From Hyalangium gracile (GTDB lineage: Bacteria; Myxococcota; Myxococcia; Myxococcales; Myxococcaceae): a stretch of DNA of 64,000 bases. Below the pieces are notes generated by a model, which was not told where the DNA came from, made no database searches, and saw only the letters and a program-made list of their open reading frames with translations. Below are positions 31,222-39,705 of this stretch, one piece after another. The stretch's first letter is position 1. The number at the start of each line of letters is the position of its first letter. The stretch covers positions 62,001 through 126,000 of the forward strand of contig NZ_JAHXBG010000025.1 of assembly GCF_020103725.1 (NCBI RefSeq), given 5' to 3'. A program made the translations under genes and the position numbers.

Positions 31222-33812
31222 TGTCGCTCCCGTCTCCCCAGTTGGATGATCGGACGTTCCAGCAGCTGCTCGAGCAGGCGCGGGGCCACATCGCCCAGGC
31301 CTGCCCGGAGTGGACCGACCTGAGCCCCCATGACCCGGGCATGGTGCTGCTGGAGGCCTTCGCCCACCTCACGGAGACGATGCTCTACCGGCTCAACCGG
31401 CTGCCGGAGAAGGCCTACGTGGAGTTCCTCCGGCTGCTGGGCGTGCGTCTCCAGCCTCCGGCGGCCGCGTCCGTGACGCTGAGCTTCAGCGTGAGCCGCC
31501 CGGCCGAGCGCCCGGTGGACATCCCTCGGGGCACCCGAGTCACCCTGGCGCGCGCGGGCGCGGGCACCGAGCCGGTGATCTTCCTCACCGGGGACGCGGC
31601 ACGCATTCCCGCGGGCGGGAGCGAGGTGGAGGTGCGGGCGTTCCACTGCGATCAGGTGGATGCGGAGCTCGCGGGCCAAGGCACGGGGCAGCCGGGCCTG
31701 ACGGTGCGGGCTCGGCGGCCACCCATCGTGGCGCCCACGGGGGACTCGCTGGACCTGGTGGTGGGCGTCGAGGCCGAGCCCGACGAGCTGGACGGCCGCG
31801 CCCCGGCGCGTCAGCACGAGGGCCGCACCTACCGCATCTGGAGGGAGGTGGAGGACTTCGCCTACCTCGCGCCGGACGAGCCCGCGTACGTGGTGGACCG
31901 GATGACGGGCACCATCACCTTCGCGCCCTCGGCTCGCATGACCGGAGAGGACGGCACGCTCACCGAGGCCCGGGCGCTGGCGGCCATTCCGCGGGCCGGG
32001 CGCGCCATCCGGCTCTGGTACCGGCGAGGCGGAGGCGCCTCGGGCAACGTCGCCGCGAGCACGCTGGAGGTGCTCAAGGATCCCATCCCCGGCGTGAAGG
32101 TGACCAACCCGCATCCCGCGGTGGGCGGGAGGCCGGCGGAGACGCTGGAGAACGCGCTGGTGCGAGGGCCGCAGGAGCTGCACTCGCTGCGGCGGGCCAT
32201 CACGGCGGAGGACTTCGAGCTGCTCGCGCTCCGGGCCTCGGGAGCGGTGGCGCGCGCCAAGGCCGTCACCCTGGCGCAGATCTGGGCGCATGCGCCCGCG
32301 GGGACGGTGGAGGTGCTGCTGGTCCCCCACCTGCCGCCGGAGCTGCAGGGCCGCCACGGAGAGGGAGTGACGGTGACGGCGCTGCGCCAGCACGAGACGG
32401 AGGAGGCGCGAGCCCGCATCCAGCGAGAGCTGGAGGAGCGCCGTCCGCTGGGCACGGAGTGCTGGGTGGACTGGGCGCGCTACAAGGTGCTGAGCGTCAT
32501 GGCGCGCGTGGTGGCCCATCGGGCGGAGGACGCGCAGGCGCTGCGGCAGCGCCTCCTGGAGCGCCTCTATCGGACGCTCACGCCGCTGCCCTCCGCGCTG
32601 CGGCCGGGAGGCTGGGGCTTCGGCCAGGCGCTCCGGGCCTCGCATGTCTACGACATCCTGCTGTCCGAGCCGGGCGTCAGCTACGTGGACCGCGTGCGGC
32701 TGCGCGTGGACGAGGTACCCCAGGATGTCCGCACGCTCGCCCAGGACCACTTCCAGCCGCGCACCTTCTACGCCGGAGGCAGCGAGGCCCTGTTCCGCTC
32801 GGTGAACGCGGGCGATGGATGGGAGCCCGCGGGCCGCTTTCCGGGAGAGCAGGTGGAGGTGGTGGAGGCCCACCCGTCGCGCGCCGGCCTGGTGGCGGTG
32901 GCGGCCCGGCTCGTGGGGGACACGCAGCAGCGCTCGCGGCTGCGCGTCTCCTCGGACTGCGGTGAGACGTGGGAGCGCGCCACGCACACGCTGGACACCG
33001 TCGAGGACCTCGCGTGGACGATGCGAGACGGAACGCCCGTGCTGCTCATCGCCACGCGCGTGGGGCTCTTCGAGCTGGCGATGCGGCCTGGAGCCACGCC
33101 GCTCCAGGTGCTGGTGGATCCGAACAACCAGGACCTGGGCTTCTTCGCGGTCGCCGCCGCGGCGGAGGTGCGGGGCGGAGTCAGCGTGGCCGTCGCGGGA
33201 ATGGGGCAGGCGGGAGTCTTCCTCTCCAGCGCGGGTGGCCGGGGCGGGGGCTTCCGGCACATCGGCCTGAGAGGGCAGGACGTCCGCGCCCTGGAGGTGC
33301 AGCGGGACGGGCCTCGAGCCTTCCTCTGGGCGGGGCTGGCGGCGGCGAGCGGCTCGGACCCAGGCAAGGGCTGTCTGAGCCGCGAGCTGCTGGGGAACGC
33401 CGATCCACCCGACGGGTGGCGCGCGTACGACAAGGGCTGGGACGGAGGGAGCTGTCTGGCGCTCGCCTTCGCGGGCTCGACCGTCTACGCGGGCTCGCAC
33501 CGCGCGGGCGTGCTGTGGCAGGACGCGAGCCGTCCCAACGCCCAGTGGCAGCGGCCGGACGTGGGCAGCGGCCTGCCGCTCCGTGAGGCCGAGCGCCTCT
33601 TCCAGCCGGTGTTCGCGCTGGCCACCTCGCCCGAGGGCCCGCCGCTGCTGGCCGGAGGCCCGGGCGGTGTCTTCCGCCGGCCCGAGGGGAGCGAGCGGTA
33701 CGAGCCCTGCTCCACGCGCGAATTCACCGAGAAGGTGACGCTGCCGCCTACCTGGCTCCTGTGCTCCGGCTCTCACGAGCTGGAGGTGGTGACGGACGAT
33801 GAGGAGCGCTGA
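31221..33812 (+). CDS. Baseplate J/gp6-like protein fused to Asp-box beta-propeller
   Basis: 863 residues. The first ~505 are a baseplate J/gp6 wedge protein (Afp11-like): SPHDPGMVLLEAFAHLTETM at 35-55, PRGTRVTL near 95, VVDRMTGTITFA near 227 and AITAEDFELLALRASGAVAR near 330. Residues ~510-850 are a beta-propeller-like region with repeated blades; one blade holds a canonical Asp box, SDCGETW at 578-584, and others are related (FRSVNAGDGWEP, FLSSAGGRGGGFRHIG, YAGSHRAGVLWQD). Known wedge proteins of this type end without a propeller. The fused domain would decorate the rim of the baseplate and could bind sugars, a membrane protein or replace tail fibres. It overlaps the next gene by 14 bases. 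Confidence 0.88.
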   Translation: MSLPSPQLDDRTFQQLLEQARGHIAQACPEWTDLSPHDPGMVLLEAFAHLTETMLYRLNRLPEKAYVEFLRLLGVRLQPPAAASVTLSFSVSRPAERPVDIPRGTRVTLARAGAGTEPVIFLTGDAARIPAGGSEVEVRAFHCDQVDAELAGQGTGQPGLTVRARRPPIVAPTGDSLDLVVGVEAEPDELDGRAPARQHEGRTYRIWREVEDFAYLAPDEPAYVVDRMTGTITFAPSARMTGEDGTLTEARALAAIPRAGRAIRLWYRRGGGASGNVAASTLEVLKDPIPGVKVTNPHPAVGGRPAETLENALVRGPQELHSLRRAITAEDFELLALRASGAVARAKAVTLAQIWAHAPAGTVEVLLVPHLPPELQGRHGEGVTVTALRQHETEEARARIQRELEERRPLGTECWVDWARYKVLSVMARVVAHRAEDAQALRQRLLERLYRTLTPLPSALRPGGWGFGQALRASHVYDILLSEPGVSYVDRVRLRVDEVPQDVRTLAQDHFQPRTFYAGGSEALFRSVNAGDGWEPAGRFPGEQVEVVEAHPSRAGLVAVAARLVGDTQQRSRLRVSSDCGETWERATHTLDTVEDLAWTMRDGTPVLLIATRVGLFELAMRPGATPLQVLVDPNNQDLGFFAVAAAAEVRGGVSVAVAGMGQAGVFLSSAGGRGGGFRHIGLRGQDVRALEVQRDGPRAFLWAGLAAASGSDPGKGCLSRELLGNADPPDGWRAYDKGWDGGSCLALAFAGSTVYAGSHRAGVLWQDASRPNAQWQRPDVGSGLPLREAERLFQPVFALATSPEGPPLLAGGPGGVFRRPEGSERYEPCSTREFTEKVTLPPTWLLCSGSHELEVVTDDEER

Positions 33813-34317
33813 GATTCTTCGCCTGCTGCCCGGCGTCTTCCAGCGGACCGCCCGCCAGGGCAGCCCGCTGCTGGCGCTGCTGGGCGTGATGGACGTGCTG
33901 CATGTGCCCTCGGAGGCGGCGCTGGAGGAGCTGGACGCGCTCTTCGACCCGCGCCGGGCGCCAGAGCGCTTCGTGCCCTTCCTGGCGCGCTGGGTGGACC
34001 TGGACCTGCCGGTGACGACGGGCCTGGGACGCCTGCGCGAGCTGGTGGCCGCGGGGGTGGAGCTGTCTCGCTGGCGGGGCACGGCGCGGGGGCTGCTGCT
34101 GTTCCTGTCCACCGCCACGGGCCGCAAGGACTTCGAGCTGGACGAGCGGGTGCCGGGCCCGGACGGCCTGCCCCGGCCCTTCCACATCCGCGTGCGCGCC
34201 CCGGCCGAGCTGGCGCCCCACCGCCCGATGCTGGAGCGGATCATCGAGCTGGAGAAGCCCGCCTACGTCACCTACGAGCTGCACTTCGGGCAGCTCCCGC
34301 AGCCAGGAGCGAGTTGA
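33799..34317 (+). CDS. Baseplate protein, phage P2 gpI-like
   Basis: 172 residues. Sequence features are typical of gpI/Afp12-type baseplate proteins: EILRLLPGVFQ at the start, ALEELDALFDPRRAPERFVP, FLARWVDLDLP and the short GRLRELVAAGVELSRWRGTA helix, then LEKPAYVTYELHF near the end. It would complete the wedge with the J-like protein. It overlaps the J gene by 14 bases and the following membrane-protein gene by one base, so all are coupled. Confidence 0.85.
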   Translation: MRSAEILRLLPGVFQRTARQGSPLLALLGVMDVLHVPSEAALEELDALFDPRRAPERFVPFLARWVDLDLPVTTGLGRLRELVAAGVELSRWRGTARGLLLFLSTATGRKDFELDERVPGPDGLPRPFHIRVRAPAELAPHRPMLERIIELEKPAYVTYELHFGQLPQPGAS

Positions 34318-35381
34318 TGCCACGCGCCTTCGACATCACGGCCGCCACGGAGTCGGTGAACCTGAGCGCCTCGGGGCAGGGAGAGCTGGCCTTCACGGTG
34401 TCCAACGCGCTGCGTGCGCCGGTGCGCGCGCGGGCCACGGTGATGATGGCGGGGCAGGCCCAGCGCGAGTGGGCGAGCGTCTCCGGAGGCGAGGAGCGGG
34501 ACTTCGCGCTGGACGGGACGCAGCAGTTCACCGTGAAGCTCCAGGTGCCACCCGGGACGCCGCCGGGCCGCTACACCTTCCACCTGCTGGTGACGAACGT
34601 GGCCAACCCGGACGAGCAGTACGCGGACGGGCCCACGGTGGCCTTCATCGTGCCCGAGGCGGCACCTCCCCAGAAGAAGCCGTTCCCCTGGTGGATCGTC
34701 GTGCTGGCGGCCGGGGTGCTGCTCATCGTCGGAGCCGTGGTGGCCATCCTGGCCGGCCGGGGAGGCCCGGACGTGGGCGAGCCCTGCGAGGGCGCTGAGT
34801 GCGGCAAGGGGCTGGCGTGCTCGGGCGCGGACGGAGGCGTGTGCCTGGGAGAGGACGGCTTCAAGGGCTGCAAGGAGGACGCGCAGTGCCTCTCGCTGCG
34901 GTGCGCGGAGGGCCGGTGCGCGGAGGCGGAGCTGGGGCGCAACTGCGGCCCCGGGGACACCTGTCCGGCCCGACAGAAGTGCACCACGCTGCAGGGGACT
35001 CGCACGTGCCTGCGGGTGCCGGAGGAGGCCTGCTCGGGAGATGGACAGTGCTCGAGCCTCTACTGCAAGGACGGCAGGTGCACGCGGGACGATGGCAAGT
35101 GCGAGGGCAACGACGAGTGCCGCCCGCCCTCGCTCTGCCACACGAACAAGCTCTGCCTGCTCCCCGATGGCCAGGACTGCACGACCAACGGTGTGTGCAT
35201 CTCCGGGTTCTGTCAGGGCGGCAAGTGCCAGCAGGCTCCGATGACCTGTACACCGCCCTGCTCCCGGTTCTTCTCCTGCGTCGCCGGACGCTGTGTCCGG
35301 TTCGAGCTGCTCCCCCGGGTCAACGAGGAGATCTTCAAGGCACCGGGCCGGGGCGTCATCTTGAAGCCCCGGAACGAGTAG
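34317..35381 (+). CDS. Membrane protein: Ig-like domain, one TM helix, 28-Cys exported domain
   Basis: 354 residues from ATG 34317, sharing one base with the preceding stop, so it belongs to the injection-system operon. Residues 1-113 look like an immunoglobulin-type beta-sandwich (QFTVKLQVPPGTPPGRYTFH, LLVTNVANPDEQY). A PQKK basic stretch precedes one membrane helix at about 125-147. The positive residues on the N-terminal side and absence of a signal peptide predict N-in, C-out. The exported part (155-326) has about 28 Cys in CxxxxC repeats like eukaryote-type disulfide modules (CSGDGQCSSLYCKDGRC). It could anchor the cytoplasmic particle to the inner membrane or mark its docking site. No homologous family is recognised. 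Confidence 0.75.
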   Translation: MPRAFDITAATESVNLSASGQGELAFTVSNALRAPVRARATVMMAGQAQREWASVSGGEERDFALDGTQQFTVKLQVPPGTPPGRYTFHLLVTNVANPDEQYADGPTVAFIVPEAAPPQKKPFPWWIVVLAAGVLLIVGAVVAILAGRGGPDVGEPCEGAECGKGLACSGADGGVCLGEDGFKGCKEDAQCLSLRCAEGRCAEAELGRNCGPGDTCPARQKCTTLQGTRTCLRVPEEACSGDGQCSSLYCKDGRCTRDDGKCEGNDECRPPSLCHTNKLCLLPDGQDCTTNGVCISGFCQGGKCQQAPMTCTPPCSRFFSCVAGRCVRFELLPRVNEEIFKAPGRGVILKPRNE

Positions 35382-35407
35382 CCACCTGACTTCACCTCGG
35401 TACGCCC

Positions 35408-35893
35408 ATGCCTGCTCCGAAGCCTCTCACGGTGGTGCTCATCCTGGCGGTGTTCGCGTGCGTCGCCCTCTACGTGCTGGGCGTGGGCCTGGGCGCGACG
35501 GACAACTCCCGTGCGGGCCGAGCGTCCATGTCGAAGGAGGAGCGCCAGCGCTTGCGCGAGCGCCTCATCCGTCCGCGCCCGGTGAAGGTGGAGGAGCTGC
35601 GAGCGGACTGCCCGATGGCTGGCGGTGTGCTCACCCTGGAGCAGGGGAGGTCCTGCCAGGTGACCATCGAGGAGACGGGCGCGCGAGGGCGCACGCTGGA
35701 GGTGGCGCCAGCGGGGCCTGGCTCGGGCGGTGTCTCCCTGCAATTCACGCCGAAGAGCAAGCCCGCGCTTCCGGTCTCGGAGGACCTGCTGAAGGAGCCC
35801 CGGAAGCTCGACGTGATGAAGGAGGGAGGCGAGCTGCTCCTCACCTGCCGCACCGCCGGGACTGGCGGACGCTGTCAGGTGCGGCTCCCGTAG
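35408..35893 (+). CDS. Signal-anchored protein at end of injection-system operon
   Basis: 161 residues, 26 bases after the preceding stop on the same strand. A membrane helix lies at 7-29 (TVVLILAVFACVALYVLGVG). A basic stretch (SKEERQRLRERLIRPRP) follows and then a beta-rich domain with four Cys (ADCPMAG, RSCQVTI, LTCRTAG, GRCQVRLP), likely two disulfides outside the cytoplasm. No family is recognised. The spacing suggests co-transcription with the Cys-rich membrane protein, perhaps as its partner. It converges on the membrane gene at 35897 with three bases between. Confidence 0.65.
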   Translation: MPAPKPLTVVLILAVFACVALYVLGVGLGATDNSRAGRASMSKEERQRLRERLIRPRPVKVEELRADCPMAGGVLTLEQGRSCQVTIEETGARGRTLEVAPAGPGSGGVSLQFTPKSKPALPVSEDLLKEPRKLDVMKEGGELLLTCRTAGTGGRCQVRLP

Positions 35894-35896
35894 CGC

Positions 35897-36673
35897 CTAC
35901 GCCGCCACGCGCTTGAGGCGCAGCACCTTCAAGATGGAAACGAGCGCGCCGACGAGCAGCACGACGGCCCAGATGAGCGCGAGCACGGAGACGACGATCG
36001 CCCCCAGGGCATCCGTGATGCTCACCAGCACGATGGGCACGAACCCGTGAAGGAAGCTGACGATCGCGTTCGCGAGCAGGGAGGTGAGGATCAGCAGCAC
36101 CAGTCCCTTGTTCTGCAGGAAGCGCTGGTGGGCCAGCACCAGGAACACCGCGGCCACGACCTTGAGGACCATCAGCAGGCCGAGCGTGCCGGCGGCCCCA
36201 CCTCGATTGAAGAAGCCCCACACCGCCAGGTAGGCGATGGTGCCGAAGGGCACCGCGGTGAACAGGCCCACCATCAGCATCAGCAGCCCGATCGCGGCGA
36301 ACAGCATCCCCAGGCCCGCGAGCAGCGCTACCACCGCGCCGATGAGCGTCACCAGGCCTTGCACCCGGCCGTGGACGCGCTCGGGGATGAGCAGGCTGGC
36401 CCCCATCAGCGCCAGGGTGAGCAGCAGCAGCCCGTCCAGCAGCGCGAGGTACGGAATGCCGAGCCCGGGAGTCGGCGGGTTGTCCTTCTGGACCCGGAGG
36501 ACCTCATTGAGGTCCACGTCGTCCTGCGCGCCCTCCTCGCGGATGGAGGCCTGCAGCGCCTGCGGATCCGGCGCCTTCGTGGGGAGCAGAACGGGGGAGC
36601 CCACCTCGACGAGCACCGCGAGCACCAGGCACACCAGCGACACGATGAAGAAGGGTTTCCGCAGCTTGTCCAT
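35897..36673 (-). CDS. Polytopic membrane protein of unknown function
   Basis: 258 residues. An N-terminal helix (8-30) is followed by a hydrophilic, acidic loop (31-70) and then five or six further hydrophobic segments to the C-terminus (e.g. LALLDGLLLLTLALMGASLL, VVALLAGLGMLFAAIGLLML, VVSVLALIWAVVLLVGALVS). The C-terminus is basic (LKVLRLKRVAA), suggesting it is cytoplasmic. No family is recognised. It ends three bases from the end of the convergent injection operon and is divergent from the gene at 36760. Confidence 0.75.
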   Translation of the reverse strand: MDKLRKPFFIVSLVCLVLAVLVEVGSPVLLPTKAPDPQALQASIREEGAQDDVDLNEVLRVQKDNPPTPGLGIPYLALLDGLLLLTLALMGASLLIPERVHGRVQGLVTLIGAVVALLAGLGMLFAAIGLLMLMVGLFTAVPFGTIAYLAVWGFFNRGGAAGTLGLLMVLKVVAAVFLVLAHQRFLQNKGLVLLILTSLLANAIVSFLHGFVPIVLVSITDALGAIVVSVLALIWAVVLLVGALVSILKVLRLKRVAA

Positions 36674-36759
36674 TCAGCCCCCCAGCGGACACTCCAGGCG
36701 CCGTGCCCCGTGGAGGATAGGCAGTCGGCTGCCGGTCCCCGATATGCTCCCGGGTGCGA

Positions 36760-38058
36760 ATGTCCGAGCGAGCACGAGCCTCCCCGGCGCACCCGTCGCC
36801 TCCTGAACGGGAGCTGTCCGCCGAGGATGTCCGCCGGCGGCTCGAGGGCCGGATGGAGCTCCTCGAGTCCGCTCGGAAGCGCCATGCCGCGCTGGAGAGG
36901 CGGCTGAGTGGCGTCGCCTGGAAGCGTCGCCTGCGTGCCCACCCGGAGCTCCTCGGCGAGGTGCTCGAGCAGGAGAACGCGCTGGAAGAGGCGATGGCCC
37001 GAATCCGCCGGCGCATGGAGGTGGAGGGCTGGCCCGAGACGCTTCCGGCGCTCGAGTCGCTCCGTGAGGTGCAGCGGCTCCGAGCGCGCCTGGGGACGCT
37101 CGTCCGAAAGCGGTTGGCGGAGCTGGCGGTGCCCGTGGGCGAGCCGGACTTGCGGAAGGAGCTGGCCTCGCTGCGCGGCACCCTCCAGGCGTCTCCCATC
37201 TCCGCGCCCGTGGACAACGAGACGCGCATCCTGGAGATGAAGCGCCACAGCTCCATCCCTCCGCCCCTGCTCGTCCTCGTCTTCCTCCTCGTCCCACTGC
37301 TTCGCCTGGTGGCGGCCTTCTCGGGGCCGGCGACCATCCTGGTCTTCGCGGGACTGCTGCTCTCCCTCATGGCACTGTACGCGTCTCGAGCGGGGGAGTT
37401 CTGGCTCACCAGCGAGCGGCTCGTCTGGAAGCCCGTCGTCGGAGAGCCGGTCGCGGTCTCCCTGCGCTCCATCCGCGCGGGAGGCATCCAGGTGGAGCGC
37501 CTCTCCCGGAGCGTGCGCGTGGAGGGAGACCGCATCGTGCACGTGCGGTACGCGGAGCCGGTGGAGAAGCTCGCGGCGCTCCTCGAGATGCACCGCCAGC
37601 CGCCCTTCCTGGGCGCGAGCCGGAGCGGCCAGCGACTGCCGCGGGTGAGCCTCTACGAGGCGACGCTCCAGGAGGGCCCCGGAGCACCGGCCCGCCAGGG
37701 GCTCGCGGTCCTCCGTCCCCAAGGTGTCTCCTTCGTGCCGCGGGGAACGGGGCGCGAGGCCCTGAAGGCTCTGACGGGCGTTACCCCACCCGAAGGCCTG
37801 AACCTCGAGGCGGCCTGGCTCCTGGAGGAGCTGCGCTGGCTGACCGACGCGGAGTTCGACGCGAGCCTCGCTCGGGTGGTGGAGGCCACCGGCGGCGTGC
37901 ACTGGTCCGCGTGGGAGGCTCGTCGCGCGAGGGGGCAGCCGCTGTGGAAGGAGATCCACATCACCCGTGGCGCACAGTCGCTGGTCGGCAAGGTGGACTG
38001 GTCGCAGCAGGCCGCCGCCGAGCGGGTCTTCGACTCCTGGCCCTCGGCCGAGCCCTGA
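36760..38058 (+). CDS. Coiled-coil membrane protein with PH-like domain
   Basis: 432 residues from ATG 36760 (a GTG two codons earlier is possible). Residues 20-160 are charged and heptad-like, rich in Arg/Glu/Leu, likely a cytoplasmic coiled coil. Two membrane helices lie at about 167-190 and 193-210 (PLLVLVFLLVPLLRLVAAFS). Residues 213-285 resemble a bacterial PH domain (EFWLTSERLVWKPVVGEPVA, VSLRSIRAGGIQVERL), followed by ~150 residues of unknown fold. bPH domains mediate protein or lipid contacts at membranes. No link to neighbours is clear and no specific family is recognised. Confidence 0.7.
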   Translation: MSERARASPAHPSPPERELSAEDVRRRLEGRMELLESARKRHAALERRLSGVAWKRRLRAHPELLGEVLEQENALEEAMARIRRRMEVEGWPETLPALESLREVQRLRARLGTLVRKRLAELAVPVGEPDLRKELASLRGTLQASPISAPVDNETRILEMKRHSSIPPPLLVLVFLLVPLLRLVAAFSGPATILVFAGLLLSLMALYASRAGEFWLTSERLVWKPVVGEPVAVSLRSIRAGGIQVERLSRSVRVEGDRIVHVRYAEPVEKLAALLEMHRQPPFLGASRSGQRLPRVSLYEATLQEGPGAPARQGLAVLRPQGVSFVPRGTGREALKALTGVTPPEGLNLEAAWLLEELRWLTDAEFDASLARVVEATGGVHWSAWEARRARGQPLWKEIHITRGAQSLVGKVDWSQQAAAERVFDSWPSAEP

Positions 38059-38072
38059 CACGCCTGTCAGGG
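38053..38072. terminator. 8-bp hairpin at stop codon
   Basis: CCCTGACA (38053-38060) and TGTCAGGG (38065-38072) form a perfect 8-bp stem with a CGCC loop; the TGA stop of the preceding gene lies in the left arm. There is no T-run after it, so it is a likely but not classic terminator. Confidence 0.4.
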
Positions 38073-38173
38073 AGGGCAGGACATCCCTGCGCCCGCCGGA
38101 TGTAAAATCAGCGGGTTGAGCTGGGAACGGCGCTTGCTTCGGCGCGAGCACCCCCATTCCTCAGGAGAGAGAC

Positions 38174-39595
38174 ATGATGCGAAGGCTCCTCGTCGCGCTG
38201 ATGGCGACGGCGTTCACGCTGGCTGGCTGTGGCGGTATCGGGACGGGCGGTTTCGCGGACTTCGGAGCGACTGCCGGAGGCGCGCAGGACATCGGGCTGG
38301 CGAGGACGAAGATCGCCCAGGGCCAGGTGCCCGCTCCGGAGGACTTCGTCGCCGAGGGGCTCTACTCGGAGCACGACCTGCCGCTGCAGGGCCCGGCCTG
38401 CAACCAGGTGCTGTGCCTGCGCACGGCGACGGGCATCGCGCCGGCCCTCGACACGGGGCGTCAGGAGGTGTTCGTGCAGGTGGGCTTCTCCTCCAACGTG
38501 GACCCGGCCACCTTCCGCCGCAAGCCGTTGGACGTGGCGCTGGTCATCGACCGGTCCGGTTCCATGAGCGGCGAGCCGATGGAGGCGGTGAAGGAGGCCG
38601 CGCGCAAGCTGGTGGAGAAGCTGAACGAGGACGACACCTTCGCGTTGGTCGTCTTCGACGACGAGGTCGACACGCTGGTTCATCAGCGGTCCGCGGGCGA
38701 CCGCTCGGAGCTCCTGAGCGCGATCGACAAGATCAAGCCGCAGGGCAGCACCTGCATCGAGTGCGGGCTGAAGGAGGGGTTCAAGGAGCTGGCCAAGAGG
38801 CCGGCGGATGCGGCGCGGGCCCGCCGGCTCTTCCTCTTCACGGATGCGATGCCCAACGTGGGCGCCACGGGCGAAGGCGAGTTCATGGACTTGCTGCGGA
38901 GCCACTCCCAGCAGGGCCGGGACACGACGGTGTTCGGAGTGAACATCGCGTTCGGGCAGGAGCTCGTGACGAAGATCTCGGCGGTGCGCGGCTCGAACTA
39001 CTTCTTCTTGAGCAACGCCGAGCGGACGCGGACGGTGTTCGACGAGGACTTCGACTTCCTGGTGACGCCCATCGCCTATGACCTGCGCATGGCGCTCACG
39101 CCCGCCGAGGGCTTCCGGGTGGAGGCGGTGTACGGCGTGCCGGGAGTGGACCCGGGCGCGAGCCTGGCCGAGATGGATGTGGCCACCGTGTTCCTCTCGC
39201 GGCGCCGGGGCGCCATCGTCGCGCGCCTGAGCGCGAGCGGCGAGGTGCAGCCAGGCCAGCAGCTGGTGTCCAGCAACCTCTCCTTCCAGCCCCTGGAGGG
39301 GGAGGCGCCTCCCGCCGTCACCCTCACCGCGCGGTACGAGGGCAGCGAGCCGCTCAGCTCCACGTCGACGTGGTACTCGCAGAACTCGGTGCGCAAGGCG
39401 GTGGCGCTGACGAACTTCATCCTGGGCGCGCGGCAGGCCTGCGAGCACTGGAACAAGGGCGAGAAGGCGGCGGCCCGCGAGCTGGCGGACCGGACGGCGA
39501 CGCTGTTGCAGGCCGAGGCGCAGGCGCTGGACGACGCGCCGCTGCGCGCCGAGGCGGAGCTGGCCAGGAAGCTGGCCGAGCTGATGGTGCCCTGA
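38174..39595 (+). CDS. VWA-domain lipoprotein
   Basis: 473 residues, ATG 38174 six bases after AGGAG. The signal peptide ends in a lipobox (TLAGC, Cys19). Residues about 120-300 form a von Willebrand A domain with a full metal site (VIDRSGSMSG, then a Thr in STCIECGL and Asp in FLFTDAMPN), preceded by a beta-rich region and followed by a beta-sandwich and a helical tail (400-470). This matches lipid-anchored VWA proteins related to inter-alpha-trypsin-inhibitor or TerY-like groups that bind partners outside the inner membrane. It has no obvious operon partner. It is distinct from the YfbK-like protein at 17883-19553. Confidence 0.88.
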   Translation: MMRRLLVALMATAFTLAGCGGIGTGGFADFGATAGGAQDIGLARTKIAQGQVPAPEDFVAEGLYSEHDLPLQGPACNQVLCLRTATGIAPALDTGRQEVFVQVGFSSNVDPATFRRKPLDVALVIDRSGSMSGEPMEAVKEAARKLVEKLNEDDTFALVVFDDEVDTLVHQRSAGDRSELLSAIDKIKPQGSTCIECGLKEGFKELAKRPADAARARRLFLFTDAMPNVGATGEGEFMDLLRSHSQQGRDTTVFGVNIAFGQELVTKISAVRGSNYFFLSNAERTRTVFDEDFDFLVTPIAYDLRMALTPAEGFRVEAVYGVPGVDPGASLAEMDVATVFLSRRRGAIVARLSASGEVQPGQQLVSSNLSFQPLEGEAPPAVTLTARYEGSEPLSSTSTWYSQNSVRKAVALTNFILGARQACEHWNKGEKAAARELADRTATLLQAEAQALDDAPLRAEAELARKLAELMVP

Positions 39596-39631
39596 GCCGC
39601 CCGCCGAGGGCGTCGGACCGGGTTGGTGGTC

Positions 39632-39691
39632 CACTGTTCGGAAACGTCGGGGGTTTTGGAGCCTGAAAAGTCCCGACGTTTTCGCACAGTG
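39632..39691. repeat. 60-base hairpin with 20-bp arms between convergent genes
   Basis: The arms 39632-39651 and 39672-39691 are complementary at 18 of 20 positions; the inner 10 bp (AAACGTCGGG with CCCGACGTTT) are perfect. The 20-base loop contains GGTTTT and GAAAAG which can pair further. The right arm gives TTTT in the plus direction and the left arm AAAA, so it may end transcription from both sides (VWA gene and membrane gene). The length is more than a simple terminator needs. Confidence 0.65.
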
Positions 39692-39705
39692 AGGAGCGGA
39701 AGCCT

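Noticed and set aside
31188-34244. A 1018-residue open frame on the minus strand opposite the baseplate gene
   Set aside because: It is Arg/Pro/Ser/His-rich without any domain, and the plus strand holds recognisable, coupled baseplate genes; such shadows are common in GC-rich DNA.
24656-35893. Prophage remnant
   Set aside because: No capsid, portal, terminase, integrase, lysis or attachment sites; the tight operon with membrane proteins fits a domesticated injection system better.
24656-35893. Type VI secretion system
   Set aside because: No TssJ/L/M membrane complex, no split TssB/TssC sheath and no ClpV; a single tail-type sheath with Pvc16 and LysM proteins is present instead.
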